In this document: one piece after another, positions 1-11,832 of the stretch | Layout of the letters: the number at the start of each line of letters is the position of its first letter | Position numbering within the stretch: the stretch's first letter is position 1 | Assembly: GCA_949152475.1 (NCBI GenBank) | Contig: OX424565.1 | Span: 11,291,953 to 11,355,952, forward strand | Reading direction: 5' to 3' | Origin: Terebella lapidaria | Taxonomy: Eukaryota; Annelida; Polychaeta; Terebellida; Terebellidae | Length of the DNA: 64,000 bases | Position numbers and translations under genes: made by a program | The notes under the pieces: generated by a model | What the model saw: the letters and a program-made list of their open reading frames with translations, nothing else | Databases searched by the model: none | Told to the model about the DNA's origin: nothing

Positions 1-2106
1 GCAGTCGCTCGATTCTTCACAGATTGATGACCCTTTGACCTTTTCTTTGACCTTGACCTTTGACCTAGAGTCACCAAAATCAAGCTGCTGCCATACCGAA
101 TATAATTGTGTAACTTTGGTAATATCGACCAAGAACTCTTGGTGCTAGAGCGTGGGACAGACAGACAAACACACAAACCAACTGAGCAAAATACTTGCCG
201 GAATTTTCCGACTCCGGCAAATAATGAAATTACTCCCTCTCTTCCGCTCAAAGAGCGAGGACTTGCCGGAATATATATATACCAGAGCTTTTACTCTGAT
301 CTTGACGGTTGACAACTTCATGGTAACTCCCACGAAATTGTATTAATGCCGTCAGCATAGCACAGCACAGCCTCAACGCAGCACATGCTTACTCTCAGCG
401 GGATCTGGTGGTTTGTCAATGTCGACGATTGCGCCGATAGCTGTGCCCCGCTATTGGCAGAAAATATGCATCAGGGGATCGAGACCTTCAATTTGGTATA
501 CTACTTGATAGGATTCACTGAAAACTATGACCTTCAAGATTTTATCATGTGAACTCATTTTTTCTGACCAAGTTCAAGGTCAATCATGGATTTGACATAT
601 ACGTCTGTTGTCATTCCCCTTCTGAATGACAGGATTCAAATTTCATGAGCCTACGACGATTCATGCAGATGTTATTACCGAAAATATGTTTTTCTGGGAT
701 TTTGGTGACCTTGACCTTGAATTTTGGTCTTTGTACTTCAAGTTGTAGCTTCAAGCAATATTGATGCTGTTATGTCCTTCTGAAATTTCGAAAATTTGAT
801 GTTTATGACGTCATTGTGACGTCACGAAACGTCATATCGCCAAAAATAAGATACATCTGGAATCAGGGGCTCAATGTCTTTCCAACGGTGTACTACTGGA
901 TATAGTGCACTGGCATTCGTACTTGAACTCTGCATTGACCTCATGACAAACTTCTCAAGGTCAAGGTCAAATGTCACAGTATTGTGCTACAATATGGTCC
1001 AAGTTGGAACTCTCGGTAGTTTCAAAGTTATAGTCGTTTATGTGATTTGGACCTTTTCCATGACCTTGACCTTCGACCTAGGGTCACGAAAATCGTGCAT
1101 CGCCTGTCCATTTATATATATAGCTTATACTTCAATAACTTCATCGGCATCAAGCAAGAATTGTGGACAACATGGCCCTGTGAAATTTCGAAAATTTGAC
1201 GTTCGTGACATCACTGTGACGTCACTAAACGTCACATTTGAAAATTAATGGATATTATGAATCAGGGGATCAATACCTTCCGTTTGATATACTACTTGAT
1301 AGGCATCAATAATTTTGAATATTTGACCTTGAAGTTTTTTTCTGGGATTTTGATGACCTTCACCTTTGACCTTTGTAGTTCATGTCGTGGGGGTCATTTT
1401 TGTCAAAATTCCCATTAAGTTTCAGGCAATTCTATGCAGTATTGACGCTGTTATGGCCTTTCGGAATATCAGCAATCTCATCATACTCTGATAGTGCCTC
1501 GAAAAAAATCATGCCGTCAAGTGGTACGAAAACTGTTAAAGTGTTAAATGGAGTTTATCATGTTAATAATAAAGCGTCATTTGTTCCGAAATCCGGATCG
1601 GATCCGAATAAAATTTCACAGCACTATATAGGTTCACACCCTACATATCTGTGTCAACTTTCAGAGCAATCGCTTGATTATTCACGGAGATATAGCCGTT
1701 GGATTTAATGGGATTTCCCATGTTAAATACAAAACGTTATAAAATCCGGATCGAATCCGGATAAAATTTCATACCCCTATGGGAGTTCGGACCCTACATT
1801 CCTGTATAACATTTCGAAGCAATCGCTCAATATTTGTGCGAGTTATGATTTTATGAAAATCCGCCAATGTTAAAAGATAGGGATTTTTCAGGATTTTTGT
1901 GACGTCATCAATCAACCCATCTTTACCAATTTTTTTGGCAAGCTGCTGCCATACCGAATAAAACTTTGTAACTTTTGTGAAAATCAACCAAGTACTCTGG
2001 GCGCTAGAGCGTGGGACAGACAGCAGACGAACCAACTGACCAACGACTGTCAAACAAACAGACAAACCCAAATTCAAAACCCTCTCCCCCTATCGGGGCG
2101 AGTGTA
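1..2106. repeat. CAAGGTCA-type non-autonomous element array with ~395-bp monomers
   Basis: Seen: the block beginning ATCAGGGG recurs at about 470, 862 and 1261 (spacing 392 and 399), each followed by CCTTGACCTT motifs and by TGACGTCA-like palindromes near 809 and 1207. A second sequence, starting with AAGCTGCTGCCATACCGA, occurs at about 81 and 1939 and leads both times into a run of CAGACAGACAAAC. The right end, near 2106, is the inverse of the end of the element at 18331 (CCCTCGCCCCGATAGGGG). Inferred: a non-autonomous element, or two abutting copies, with its left end outside the window. Short open frames here are not convincing genes. Confidence 0.7.
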
Positions 2107-2689
2107 AAAATATGGAATGAATAGGCACAAGGATGTGTTTCATTATTCGATGGAAACAGTCATGTGTCTGACAGCGAGTTTTCCCCGCACACACACGAAC
2201 ATATATTTGATGCATTTATTTCAAAGGCGCAGTTTATCATGAACACATTGCATAATTTGCTACGTACTCGTATTATTGTGAAAGTATTGCTCGCATTTGT
2301 TGAATGCAGTGAGCGACAGATGTTACATCCATATGGAGCGTTTTTAGGGTCAATATTCATTGACATGCAATGTAGATTTTCTTGTTGTGAATGATTGTTT
2401 CAACCGCAAAATTCTGTATTCCACATTACTGTTTCTAAACTTTCTGTGTCGAATTTACATATTCTTACTGCATAGTTCTAACGTCCATCTCCTTGCTGCT
2501 TACTTCCAAGTCCTTACTGGTACTTTCTCAATGCTTAATTCATCATGTCAAATTCTAACACCTTTGTCCATGCAAACTATCAAAAAAAATTCGCACCTGA
2601 CACAATGCATATGGAACTTAGCACATTGCATTTAGAATATAGCATATCGCATGATGAACAAAGAACAACGAATGAAGCACTCGGCGGTT

Positions 2690-2772
2690 AGCGCCGCCTG
2701 TCGTCATAATGATACAGTAGTAATTGTTGGGGACGAAAATACTACTGCAACATTATGACGACAGGAGGCGCT
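2690..2772. repeat. Imperfect hairpin inside the foldback arm
   Basis: GCGCCGCCTGTCGTCATAAT at 2690 is mirrored by ATTATGACGACAGGAGGCGC ending at 2772, with TACAGTAGTA and TACTACTGCA extending the stem. The same word also ends the opposite arm near 4882, so this is probably a terminal or subterminal repeat of the element family. Confidence 0.7.
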
Positions 2773-3280
2773 GGCCGCGCGTAGCCACATGATGTATGAG
2801 AAACTATGACCTCCCTTCATTGGACACGTCAATTTTTGGCGCGACCAACAGGTGCCACACTCATGCAGCTGAGCACAGGCCCCAATGATTTCCCGCAATC
2901 TTCCCTGTAAATAAAAGAATAGTGAGAGATGATTAGTATGAGCCTATTATTAAGATTTCTATGCTCCTTGAAATCAATTTTCGATGTGACGTCATGAATA
3001 CTCATTGTAATGTAATACACTGTTGCTAGTTAGGTGCAGATATTATCATGACATAGGCCTGAAATTAACACACAAAAATGGTGATAACTTCAGATCGGAC
3101 AGTGATAATTGAGATGTGAAAAACATTCTCAGGAATCTCCTTCAAGGCTAAATATGATGATCTCTCCGATCATAATTTCTTCATGCCGTTAATTTGGCAC
3201 GAGTCCAACTACACTACGGTAGTTGTACTGGATTTAATATATATATCTTATTTACCTGTTTGCCACATAAAGAGACAATG

Positions 3281-4800
3281 TAGCACCAAGGGTGCTGCAG
3301 CTTACCGGCAGATCTATATATATGTATTTATTACCTCCACTCAGGAGAGCATTTCAATTACACATCATATAACACAATACAACATATTAAATTAAATTAC
3401 AATCATCAATATAAATATGTAATACAATACATACTGTTACATGCAGTTGAATGAGCGACGGCCGTGATACAATACATATACAAATTTACATACGAGTTTA
3501 TATATATGTCATCCCAGTCTGGAACGTAGGTACATCTGAACCCTGACAAACAAAACACAGTACATTGTACAGGAGACATATTCTCCATACTTTCCCCAAG
3601 GTTAAGTAACTGTAACTTAATGTCAAAGAACAACTTATCTCGGTGTGGTTTACTCTGTGTACAACTGAATAGAACACGGGGGACATCCTCTGTTACATAC
3701 ATCATGAGATCATGAGAATTACATTACAGATCATGAGAATTACACAAGGTATTGATTTTCCCAAATATAAATTGTTACACTGATCTTCAAACCTATTGTC
3801 AAAACATGTTCGTAAATGTTGCCAAAGACACATTTCCTGTATGGAATATAATACGAAATCAAGTTACATCTTGAAAGGTTCCTTCCGTCAATGACATAGG
3901 CCTATATTCACAGACCGTCAATTCAAAGGCAACAAAACTTATACACATCACAAAGGTACATAGGGAGAATACCATGCACTTTGAGGAAAATTGTCAATAG
4001 TTTTTGAGAAAATGGCAGCCAAAGACAAATCATCGTTTCTTTTGACAAAATAAGGTCGTTTTGACTTTCCAAAGTCATTCAAGGTCAAATTCAAGGTCAT
4101 CCCTCATTCAAACCGCAATATATGATTTCCCATTTGAATGTGCCAATAATTAGGCTCTATCTTGAAAAGTTTTAGAAGTTTACTCCCGCAAAGCTCCCAT
4201 TATGAAAGATGATTGGGTGAAATTTCCTCAAAAATTTTCCCCAAAAAGCCCCCCCCCCCCCCCCAAAAAAAAATGCTGGAAATGGCTCAGAACGAATAGT
4301 GGCTCAGAACGAATTTTTTTCGCCGACACGTCAAAAAATCAAAATGGCTGCCACACGCAGACTGGCGATTCAAACTGATCAGACAGTTTTCGAGAAAAAG
4401 GCCATCAAAGTCCAAAATTAGCCACTTTTCATAAAAAATGGCTGCCAATCGGCAAAAAGGGTTGAATAAAAAAAAAACGAAAAACAAAAAACAGTTTCAG
4501 GGTATTACTATTAGCCCAAGGAATGATTTAGTGAATTTTCAGAAAAAATCATCAAGGCAAAAAAAGACGGACGACGGACGAACGTACAAAATTTTTAGGT
4601 TAAAGGGCTTTCACCATGTTAAATTTCCTCTCCCGTGTGATCCCCTTATCCCCAAATTAATCCCCTAAATACACGTCTGCTCATAAAAAGTGAGTTCAGG
4701 GGCTATCTTTAGCTTTTTCAAGCCCCTAAACCCCAGAAGTTTTCTTTCGATTCAACCAAGTTATCGGGCCATGGGCCGGTAAGCTAAAAATACAGCACCG
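3281..4800. mobile_element. Non-autonomous TTACCGG-ended element, CAAGGTCA family, nested
   Basis: Left end TAGCACCAAGG then GGTGCTGCAGCTTACCGGC (3291-3309). The right end GCCGGTAAGCT...CAGCACC (4774-4799) is its inverse, allowing a small gap. The body contains AAGGTCAAATTCAAGGTCAT and a sentence-like block near 4100-4150 that recurs at 34440-34510 and 39340-39400. The element sits between the arms of the foldback unit at 2333-5287 and so presumably inserted into it. It contains a 16-C run followed by A9 at 4249-4273. No coding sequence is supported. Confidence 0.65.
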
Positions 4801-5287
4801 GACAAGCGGTCCATCAAAGCAAGGTCTTTCCTTCATCCGGGAGTCTTCAGTTTCTCATTCCCAATGTGGCCACTCGACCCGCAGCGCCGTCTGTCGTGAT
4901 AATAGTGCAGTAGTAATTTCGGCACATGAAATGCTTCATTCGTTGTGCTTTGTTCTTCGTGCGATGTGCTTTATTCTAAGTGAAATGTGCTAAGTTCCAT
5001 ATGCATTGTGCCAGATGCGATTTTTTTTTATTAGTTTGCATGAACAAAGGTGTTAGAAATTGGCATGATTAATCAAAACTTGAGAAAGTACCAGTGAGAA
5101 CTTGAAAATAAGCAGTAAGGAGATGGAAATCAGAACTATGCAGTAAGAATATGTAAATTCGACACAGAAAGTTCAGAAATAGTAATGTGGAATAAAGAAT
5201 TTTGCGATTGAAATAATCATTCACAACAGGAAAATCTACAATGCATGTCAATGAATATTGACCCTAAAAACGCTCCATACATTCACG

Positions 5288-5927
5288 ACATTATATGACA
5301 TTTTTAATTTTACAAAGAAATTTTTGTTGTTCAAAACAGTATTCACAAACTGGAAGTTTTGAAGTGGGCATTATTAGCTAAACTGCACTGCTTCTGAGCT
5401 CATATAATTCCGGTCCCAAACTGACATGAAATGCGTATTTCCTTGTTCAAATATGAAACAATAACTGGTACCGTTCGCTGCTAAAACCTGAATATCATTG
5501 ATCATGTTCTTCCTTGTTTCGTAATTATCCTTTGTTGTCTTTTTACTTTGCGAAAATTACCATGGTGGCACATCGTTTATATAGTACGTGCACATTGTCA
5601 AAATGATCTCAAGCTCCGTGTTCAGGAGTTCCGCATCTATTGGCTAATATACCAAAATCAGAGCTGGTTTAGGATTGAACACTTCTTTTTCTGATTTTTG
5701 AATGATGACATTCTGATTTGGAGAGTGAATTATAGTTGACTTCTACAAGGTAACAAACACACTCCATTTCCCGTTGACAGTGTTCGTAATTAAACTCAGG
5801 CCCGTGATATTATGCAGTTCATTATGTTTCCTCTGTACAGTTCAAACGCAATAATAACATAACCGACAAAGTTGACATCGTGTCAAAAAGCAAGCAAAAA
5901 CACATGTCATCATGCCTCAGAATTTAT
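5288..5927. other. Gene-free stretch, likely 3' flank of the kringle gene
   Basis: No convincing exon or repeat end was found. The stretch is AT-rich and ends at the proposed minus-strand polyadenylation signal (AATAAA read on the minus strand at 5928-5923). Confidence 0.3.
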
Positions 5928-5995
5928 TCATCCAACTACAGGAAATATTTTTCTCTGGCGTTCGAGTAGACATGTCGTTGATGGAGGCCAGATTA
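5923..5995 (-). CDS. Kringle gene, proposed terminal exon and poly(A) signal
   Basis: After acceptor TTTAAGCAG a phase-1 exon reads IWPPSTTCLLERQRKIFPVV then G and a TGA stop (5930-5928). AATAAA overlaps the stop codon (5928-5923). It is consistent in phase, but the sequence has no recognisable domain, so a different last exon further left is possible. Confidence 0.4.
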
Positions 5996-8632
5996 CTGCT
6001 TAAAGTATTCTGGAAAATAAAAATAGAACATAAATTACAAAATGATTTGTTATTATTAATTGTATCGATTTATGTTCAGATACTCATGAATAATCCAATT
6101 TATAATATTAATTTTTATAGAAATATATTCTCATATGTCCTCACTCTCGCAGATGGGTATACCACAGCTGGCTGTGCGGACAGTGGGTGGGTCCTTGACA
6201 AAGCAGTATGGTCCGTACGTGCGCTTGGTGGGGTTGCGACAGAAGTTTGCGGCGTTGTATTTCGCCTGCGGGTAGACGCTGACGTCGTTATGGTCCTGTT
6301 TGTGTGGAGTCTGTTTGTCCCAACTCTGGCACTTGTAACCTTCCTTCGTGTGTTGCTTATTACCGCGATAGTCAAGACCCAACTGGTCAAGCCTACATTC
6401 TGCAAGCATTAAACGTCAGTGATCACACGATTTGTTTCCGTATTACTGGTGAAAGTTTCGAGTATATATTTATATGCGATAGTTTTTTGTCACCATTTGT
6501 ACATCTCAATGTATCACACAAGTAACACCATATATGTTAATGATGTAAAAACAAGAACACTGCAACAAAACTACTGACACTACAATTATAGTCCAGTCAC
6601 AAAACAGATTCAGATTTATGCATACTACACCAACGCCAATCTTCCGTGAGATCCATGTTTTGCGGTTGAGATATCATTGGGGTTTGGAAAACAATTCAGC
6701 CCATGCAACCACACAGCACGGTTAACAGCATATATCAAACGTACCTGAGCAGAGGGGAATACCACAGTTGTCGGTGCGGACGTTGGGGTCGATGGTGTAG
6801 CACCAGGGTCCTGAGGATCGCTTGTCCGGGTTCCTGCAGTAGTTCTCCTCAAGGCCCGTGTCGTCCTTGTCGTGTTTGTGAGGGGTCTGGGAGTCCCAGC
6901 GCTGGCATTTGTAGCCACCACGGGTCTTAGAACGAACCCCGTTATAGTTAAGTCCGGCCGGATCGTCAAGACAAACCATACTCGTGCCGGCTACAGCCGA
7001 ATCACCAAAGGATCATTTCAAACATTATCTGACATATAACATTGTCGTTATATATTTAGTGTAGGCGGATAGGCGAAAAACAATCCAGGATTGAGGAGTT
7101 TCTCACACTCACCATGAAAGTCATAGAATCATAATTCGTACTGTATATAAGGTTTATTTCTCTTCGTTTATCCAACTACAGGTGGTGATCATTCAATGAA
7201 TTTATTCGACGTCAAAGGAAAATGTGTTTTTCCAAGGGTGGATTTAGGGCGGGCAGCTCGGTTTTCCTATGGTCAGATTATGTACAGATTGTACCGGGAA
7301 GCGTTGGGCTTCTGGGCCCCAAACCCCACGCCTTGAAGTATCTTTTGTTTCGCATTACTGAAATTTGACATTATTTTTCTTGTTGGTCTGAAATCTTGTT
7401 ATGAAATTGGGGGCAGATCGGTTCTCTAATGGTCAGAATGAGTATAGAAAGTACCATAAAAATCAATGAAGCGTTTGGCTTCTGGTCATGCCTTGAAGTA
7501 TCTTTTGTTTCACATTTCATAATAATTTATGTCATACCTAGTTCGTCTAAAATCTTATCATGGCAGTTCGGTTTTATTATGGTCAGATTGAGTACAGATT
7601 GTACCATAAAACTCCAGGAAGCGTTGGGCTAATATGGCCCTAGACCCCACGCCTGAAGGTATCCTTGGTCTCATTCTTTCTCTAGAAACTCAAATTCTTC
7701 ATGGAATTATGGACAGGTTGAATTTACCACCAAAAAAAGAAATTACTCAAGTTGCTTGGTTCTTTAAGTGTCCATTTGTTTGGGTAGGTTGACAGAATGC
7801 TCAGTTAGTGCCTCTACCATCACCTTATTCTCACCTTGTGTCGACGTTAGTGAAGTGTTCAGATTTACTGCGAAATGTAACACAGAGCACCAACGAACAT
7901 TTAGCTTCTGTGGCCATAGACGGCCCCAGACCCCACGCCTGTCTGGCTTGATCACTATGGGCCGTTAGGTGACTTGGACCCCCCCCCCCCTTCCAAACCC
8001 CTAAATTCGCCCCTGTTTTTAGCCATGAAAAAAAGATATATACTTTCAGAAAAACGTTGTGGTATTTCTCATTTCAGTACTTTTCTTCCTTCATAATAAA
8101 AGATGTTTTACCCAAACATCTTTTGGGGCATTCGAATGAAATGTCACATTTGTTTACTTTATAGAAGACCTTGGAATCGAAATTCGATTCAATAAAAGAT
8201 CAAATCGACAACTTTAGTGTTAGACTTTTCAATTGGTGGGCTTGACACTGTTCATTCCTCCGATATAACCACTAGCCTTTGGGTTTATGGTAAAGTGAAG
8301 TACAAACAGTAGTAGTTCAACGGTGATTGATGCTTTTGGATAAATACCATTACACATTTGCTTACCGTGTGTGCCGACAATCATCACCTACAAGAGAAAT
8401 TTAACACTAATGAAAAATGTTTTGAAAAGAAGTTCTGATCTGTATAAAATCTTCACTTTTTATACGATTTATATTTTTTATAAAAAGTGAACGAAAAACG
8501 AAAATAAATTACGTATCGTCGCCAATGTATAGGGAAAATCAGTCGATCTACTTCACTGCGATGGAAGCAAGTAGCATAACATTTCTGATGGAGTTTTCTT
8601 ACCGTGACCAGTAGCGGAAAATGAACCTTCAT
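5928..8632 (-). CDS. Secreted protein with two kringle domains (five coding exons)
   Basis: Coding exons on the minus strand: 8632-8603, 8387-8366, 6990-6745, 6399-6145 and 5995-5928. They total 621 nt, or 206 residues plus stop. All junctions have GT-AG ends and keep one frame: exon 1 ends in phase 0, and the later junctions are phase 1, the usual phase of kringle exons. The start reads MKVHFPLLVTVMIVGTHA, a plausible cleavable signal peptide, followed at once by kringle 1 (six Cys, QTPHKH, NYCRNPD, GPWCYT, CGIPLC). Kringle 2 (QTPHK, NFCRNP, CGIPIC) has Tyr where the Trp of PWC is expected. Kringles are known disulfide-bonded protein- or glycan-binding modules of extracellular proteins. No protease or receptor domain is visible, so the function is unknown. 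Both kringles are very secure; the first two and the last exon rest on splice signals and phase only. Confidence 0.7.
6145..6399 (-). CDS. Kringle domain 2 exon
   Basis: A 255-nt exon of phase 1-1 between acceptor TGCTTGCAG and donor GTGAGG. It encodes LDYRG, GYKCQSWDKQTPHK, NFCRNP, YGPYCF, CGIPIC. It has six cysteines, an unusual spacer (VSVYPQAKYNA), and Tyr in place of the usual Trp beside the fourth cysteine. It is more diverged than domain 1. Confidence 0.9.
6745..6990 (-). CDS. Kringle domain 1 exon
   Basis: A 246-nt exon of symmetric phase 1-1 between acceptor GGCTGTAG and donor GTACGT. It encodes a complete kringle: GLNYNG, GYKCQRWDSQTPHKH, ENYCRNPD, GPWCYT, DNCGIPLC, with all six cysteines and the conserved Trp residues. 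Confidence 0.92.
7255..7660. repeat. Three ~155-bp tandem repeats in the kringle gene intron
   Basis: The words TCGGTTTTCCTATGGTCAGA, CGGTTCTCTAATGGTCAGAA and CGGTTTTATTATGGTCAGAT lie about 160 and 149 bp apart, each followed by a GTACCATAAA-like word, GAAGCGTTGGGCT and a CCTTGAAGTATC-like word. A fourth, weaker copy may run to about 7970, just before a 12-C run at 7979-7990. Confidence 0.7.
8366..8387 (-). CDS. Kringle gene, 22-nt micro-exon (signal peptide part 2)
   Basis: The acceptor AATTTCTCTTGTAG precedes 22 nt, followed by the donor GTAAGCAAA. In frame it adds VMIVGTH and the first base of an alanine codon, which the phase-1 kringle exon completes. The exon is supported because it links a hydrophobic N-terminus to the kringle without a frame conflict. 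It would be missed by most gene finders. Confidence 0.45.
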
Positions 8633-8643
8633 CCTCCCTATTC
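8603..8643 (-). CDS. Kringle gene, start-codon exon (signal peptide part 1)
   Basis: Read on the minus strand, a pyrimidine-rich stretch ends in GATTTCAG, then 41 nt of exon, then a strong donor (CACG|GTAAGAAA). The exon holds ATG at 8632-8630 followed by ten codons, MKVHFPLLVT. The upstream acceptor implies a 5' untranslated exon further right, which I could not place. Confidence 0.5.
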
Positions 8644-8689
8644 CTGAAATCAGATTGAGAATGAGTTGGAAACAGAATCCTATCAAACT

Positions 8690-10230
8690 ACACCAGACAA
8701 CGAGAATTCGCAGGTCAAATCCAAGGTAGAAAAAATATATTTCATCATAATGTACACAAAACAGAGAAATAGAGCACCAGGAAAAGACAGGATTCTAATC
8801 AAGTCGGATTCTATTCAAGTCAATTCTATTCAAGAGCGGGTGCTTCATGATAAAGCTATTTTAATATATTTTCAAAATTCCTGTAAAAATCTGGATGACG
8901 GCTGCAACCCCATGCCAAAATATTATCTGAGCACTTGCTCGGTTAACTATGAGACGTCATCTGGTTCTCTAGATTTCGTAGATTTACCGATTCGTCAGCT
9001 GAAATGACCTTAGGTAGGCCTAAGCTCTAACATTGAACGACCAGCAAATGCCGTGACATAGACATGTATGTTATATATATATGATTGTATGATAGATTTT
9101 ACCTCACAAGATGACGCGATAGCCTGAGTGAGTTTTCCGATTCGGCTGAACTTCTTCATCTAATGAGACCAGCCTTTGATATAGAATAATATTTATATTA
9201 TATAATATTTTCAGGCGAGTTTATTGAACCCATCAGTGGGGGGGGGGGGGGGGTTATTTGTTCATAACATATATCATAGCTTTTGAAACCAGTAACGTTT
9301 TGTGAGTTTGCGTCCACTGGTAGCGAAAACTATTGAAAATTGATACGTTACATAATAATTCAACCGTTATAGCTAGCGGAATTATAAGGCATGTTTTTGG
9401 TAAATATTAATGTATATTCATATGTCGTGAATAACGGTTGAATGGCCAACGAATCGTGGGGCCTAGATTTTGATATTGATACTTCTCATAGTTATGTTTT
9501 TTTCTAGCGAAACCACAGAATATATTCATGCGAGTATGACAAAAATTAGGGTATAGCGTTAATAATGATGATATTTATTCTACAAACTGCGCCTGAATGT
9601 GTGGGTTCATACAAAAAGTAAGTAGAAATGAATATATGACAAAAGAGTACTTTCGAGAAAAAAGAGCGTGGAAATATAGTTAGTTCGAGAGAGGCAATAT
9701 TTCACATGTATATTTTTCCTTCGCTGTTTGACTGTTCCAATCATATATTCAAGGATTTTCATGCTTTCACTTTGAAATATTTATTTGAAATATTTATCAA
9801 GCCCCCCACTCACGAACATTCAGTTGCCAATATTCGAAATGCAAATACTTTGAATATCGTTGCACCATGTGTTACTGGAGATTAAAGCCCGTTGACTATG
9901 ACAGATAAATCCACATCGGAAGTTTATTATGCATACCCACATTTTCGAAAAAAAAAGGTTTTCTGAAGTACAATTGATCGAGTCATATGGGTGGATCACG
10001 AATATAGCCACCAATGACCGAATCTGGAACTTGCGGAAGCTGATAACATCAGAGTCGTCCACCTGTTCACGGTAGCTGCACGATATTGTGATGGCTGATC
10101 ACAGTGAGAAACACAGCGAGAATACGCGTAAACGTTGCACATTTGCCACAAGTGACAGGGAAGGGTGAAAGTTCAGTTTTCTGTATCACAAGATTCACTA
10201 CACAAAAGAAAGCTCCACATATCGGCTTGA
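8690..10230. other. Gene-free AT-rich stretch
   Basis: No recognisable exon. It holds a 17-G run at 9238-9254, which could form a quadruplex and may be an assembly-sensitive spot. A minus-strand hydrophobic frame near 10068-10150 (ATFTRILAVFLTVIS) resembles a signal sequence but lacks a start codon. Confidence 0.3.
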
Positions 10231-10365
10231 TATTGTAACGGATCCGGGGGTCAACCGGAGCTGACGGAAAATTCGGGACTGCTGTTACACGATTAATACG
10301 GCTAGAGGTCTCTGAGGATTGGTAGCGTGGTCTGGAATGGACCTCCAACCGTTTCCGACTGCAAT

Positions 10366-10515
10366 CTGCAACTGCTCCGTCATTCCCGTCTCTGCAACTG
10401 CTCCGTCAGGTACCTCCTCTGCAACTGCTCCGTTGTTTCCTTTGCCACAACTGCTCCGTCAGGTACCGTCTCTGCAACTGCTCCGTTGATTCCGCTTCTT
10501 CAACTGCTCCGTTGA
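10366..10515. repeat. Short tandem repeats of CAACTGCTCCGT in the left arm
   Basis: CAACTGCTCCGT occurs about six times at irregular intervals. It is the reverse complement of the GGAGCAGTTGCGGAGAC-type word in the right arm. Confidence 0.8.
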
Positions 10516-11344
10516 TTTCGTCTCCGTCTTCTTCTCTGATGATCTGGGTTCTGGATCACCCTCAGACGTTATCAGCTTTATCTTAACCGACTGTTAACTT
10601 GTATATCTTTTCTCCGTATCTCTCTCTTTACCGATTACCATTACTTTATCATTCTTCAAGTTTCTTCAGTATACACGAAAAAACAATCCGGATGATGTTT
10701 TCAAGTTTATTTTCTAAGTGTACAGTCGGAAGATGTATTTTGAAACCATCTGCATGTCACTGCCGTGAGCCGGAGTACCTCTGCTCTGAAAGATGGGTCT
10801 GCACTGATCGACGTCAGAACACCAACTTCACTGACCCTCGCCGGGACGAGGGCTTTTATAGACCCAGACCCGGTGTCACGTGACCAACTGATTGTGACGT
10901 CACAGACCGACAAAACACTGATTTTTCCTGAATTTCTAAAAAAAACATGCTAGAACCAAATCAGTGGCTGCCACGTCACCTTTTAAACCGAAAATGAGGC
11001 TGATCACGTGACCTTTTGGAAATTACGTAGTTCTGAGCCAGACCACCTCTCTAATACTAATACCAGTACTCTAATAAGTTATACCGTATATAACTTTTAC
11101 CAACGACATAACACATGTACAGTTTAAGAACACTCTTTAAATCTATGAACCGTGGTTTTCCGTGATAACTTCATCCGAGTTATATTTCCGTGTTCCTGAA
11201 GAAACTTGAAGTATGATAAAGTAAAAGTAAATTCAAAGAAATGAGAGTTAACGGAGAAGTAAAAGATATATGAAGTAACAGTCGGATAAGATAAAGCTGA
11301 TAACGTCTGAAGGTGATCCAGATCATCAGAGAAGAAGACGGAGA

Positions 11345-11832
11345 TGGGCGGAGGCGGAGCAGTTGCGGAGACGGAAGCGGCGGAGCAGTTGCGGAGACAG
11401 AAGCAGAACATGGCTAAGTTCTTCGTTTCAGAAGCAGGTGCGGAGACAGAAACAGCACGTGGCTGAGTTCTTCGTTTCAGACGCAGTTGCAGACCCGGAA
11501 GAGGTGGAACAGTTGCAGAGACAGAAGCAGAACATGGCTAAGTATTTCGTTTCAGAAGCAGGTGCGGAGACAGAAACAGCACGTGGCTGAGTTCTTCGTT
11601 TCAGACGCAGTTGCAGAGCCGGAAGAGGTGGAACAGTTGCAGAGACAGAAGCAGAACATGGCTAAGTTCTTCGTTTCAGAAGCAGATGCGGAGACAGAAA
11701 CAGCACGTGGCTGAGTTCTTCGTTTCAGACGCAGTTGCAGACCCGGAAGAGGCGGAACAGTTGCGGAGACGGAAGCAGAACGTGGCTGAGTTCTTCGTTT
11801 CAGACGCAGTTGCGGAGACGGAGGGGGAACAC
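11345..11832. repeat. 124-bp tandem repeat array in the right arm
   Basis: Near-identical open frames begin at 11363, 11487 and 11611, a period of exactly 124 bp, with about 3.7 units in all. Each unit holds CAGAAGCAGAACATGGCTAA and CAGCACGTGGCTGAGTTCTT. Because 124 is not a multiple of three, the array does not encode a tandem-repeat protein in one frame. The open frames are by-products. Confidence 0.85.

Larger units (their letters stand above)
2333..5287. mobile_element. Foldback (inverted-repeat) element, interrupted
   Basis: Seen: 2333-2676 reappears in reverse complement at 4945-5287, with nearly the same succession of words such as GGAGCGTTTTTAGGGTCAAT at the outer ends. A further short stretch, 2732-2772, pairs with about 4880-4930. 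Arms are roughly 85-90% alike by eye. The spacer contains a separate nested element (about 3281-4800). No coding capacity for a transposase is visible, so it is called a non-autonomous foldback-type element. Outer boundaries are approximate and no target duplication was found. Confidence 0.7.

Noticed and set aside
4249-9254. Homopolymer runs C16-A9 (4249), C12 (7979) and G17 (9238)
   Set aside because: Simple-sequence slippage; noted only as possible assembly-sensitive points.
10067-10348. Minus-strand hydrophobic stretch ATFTRILAVFLTVIS as a signal-peptide exon
   Set aside because: No start codon in frame and it overlaps the foldback element end; the 8603-8643 exon gives a better N-terminus for the kringle gene.
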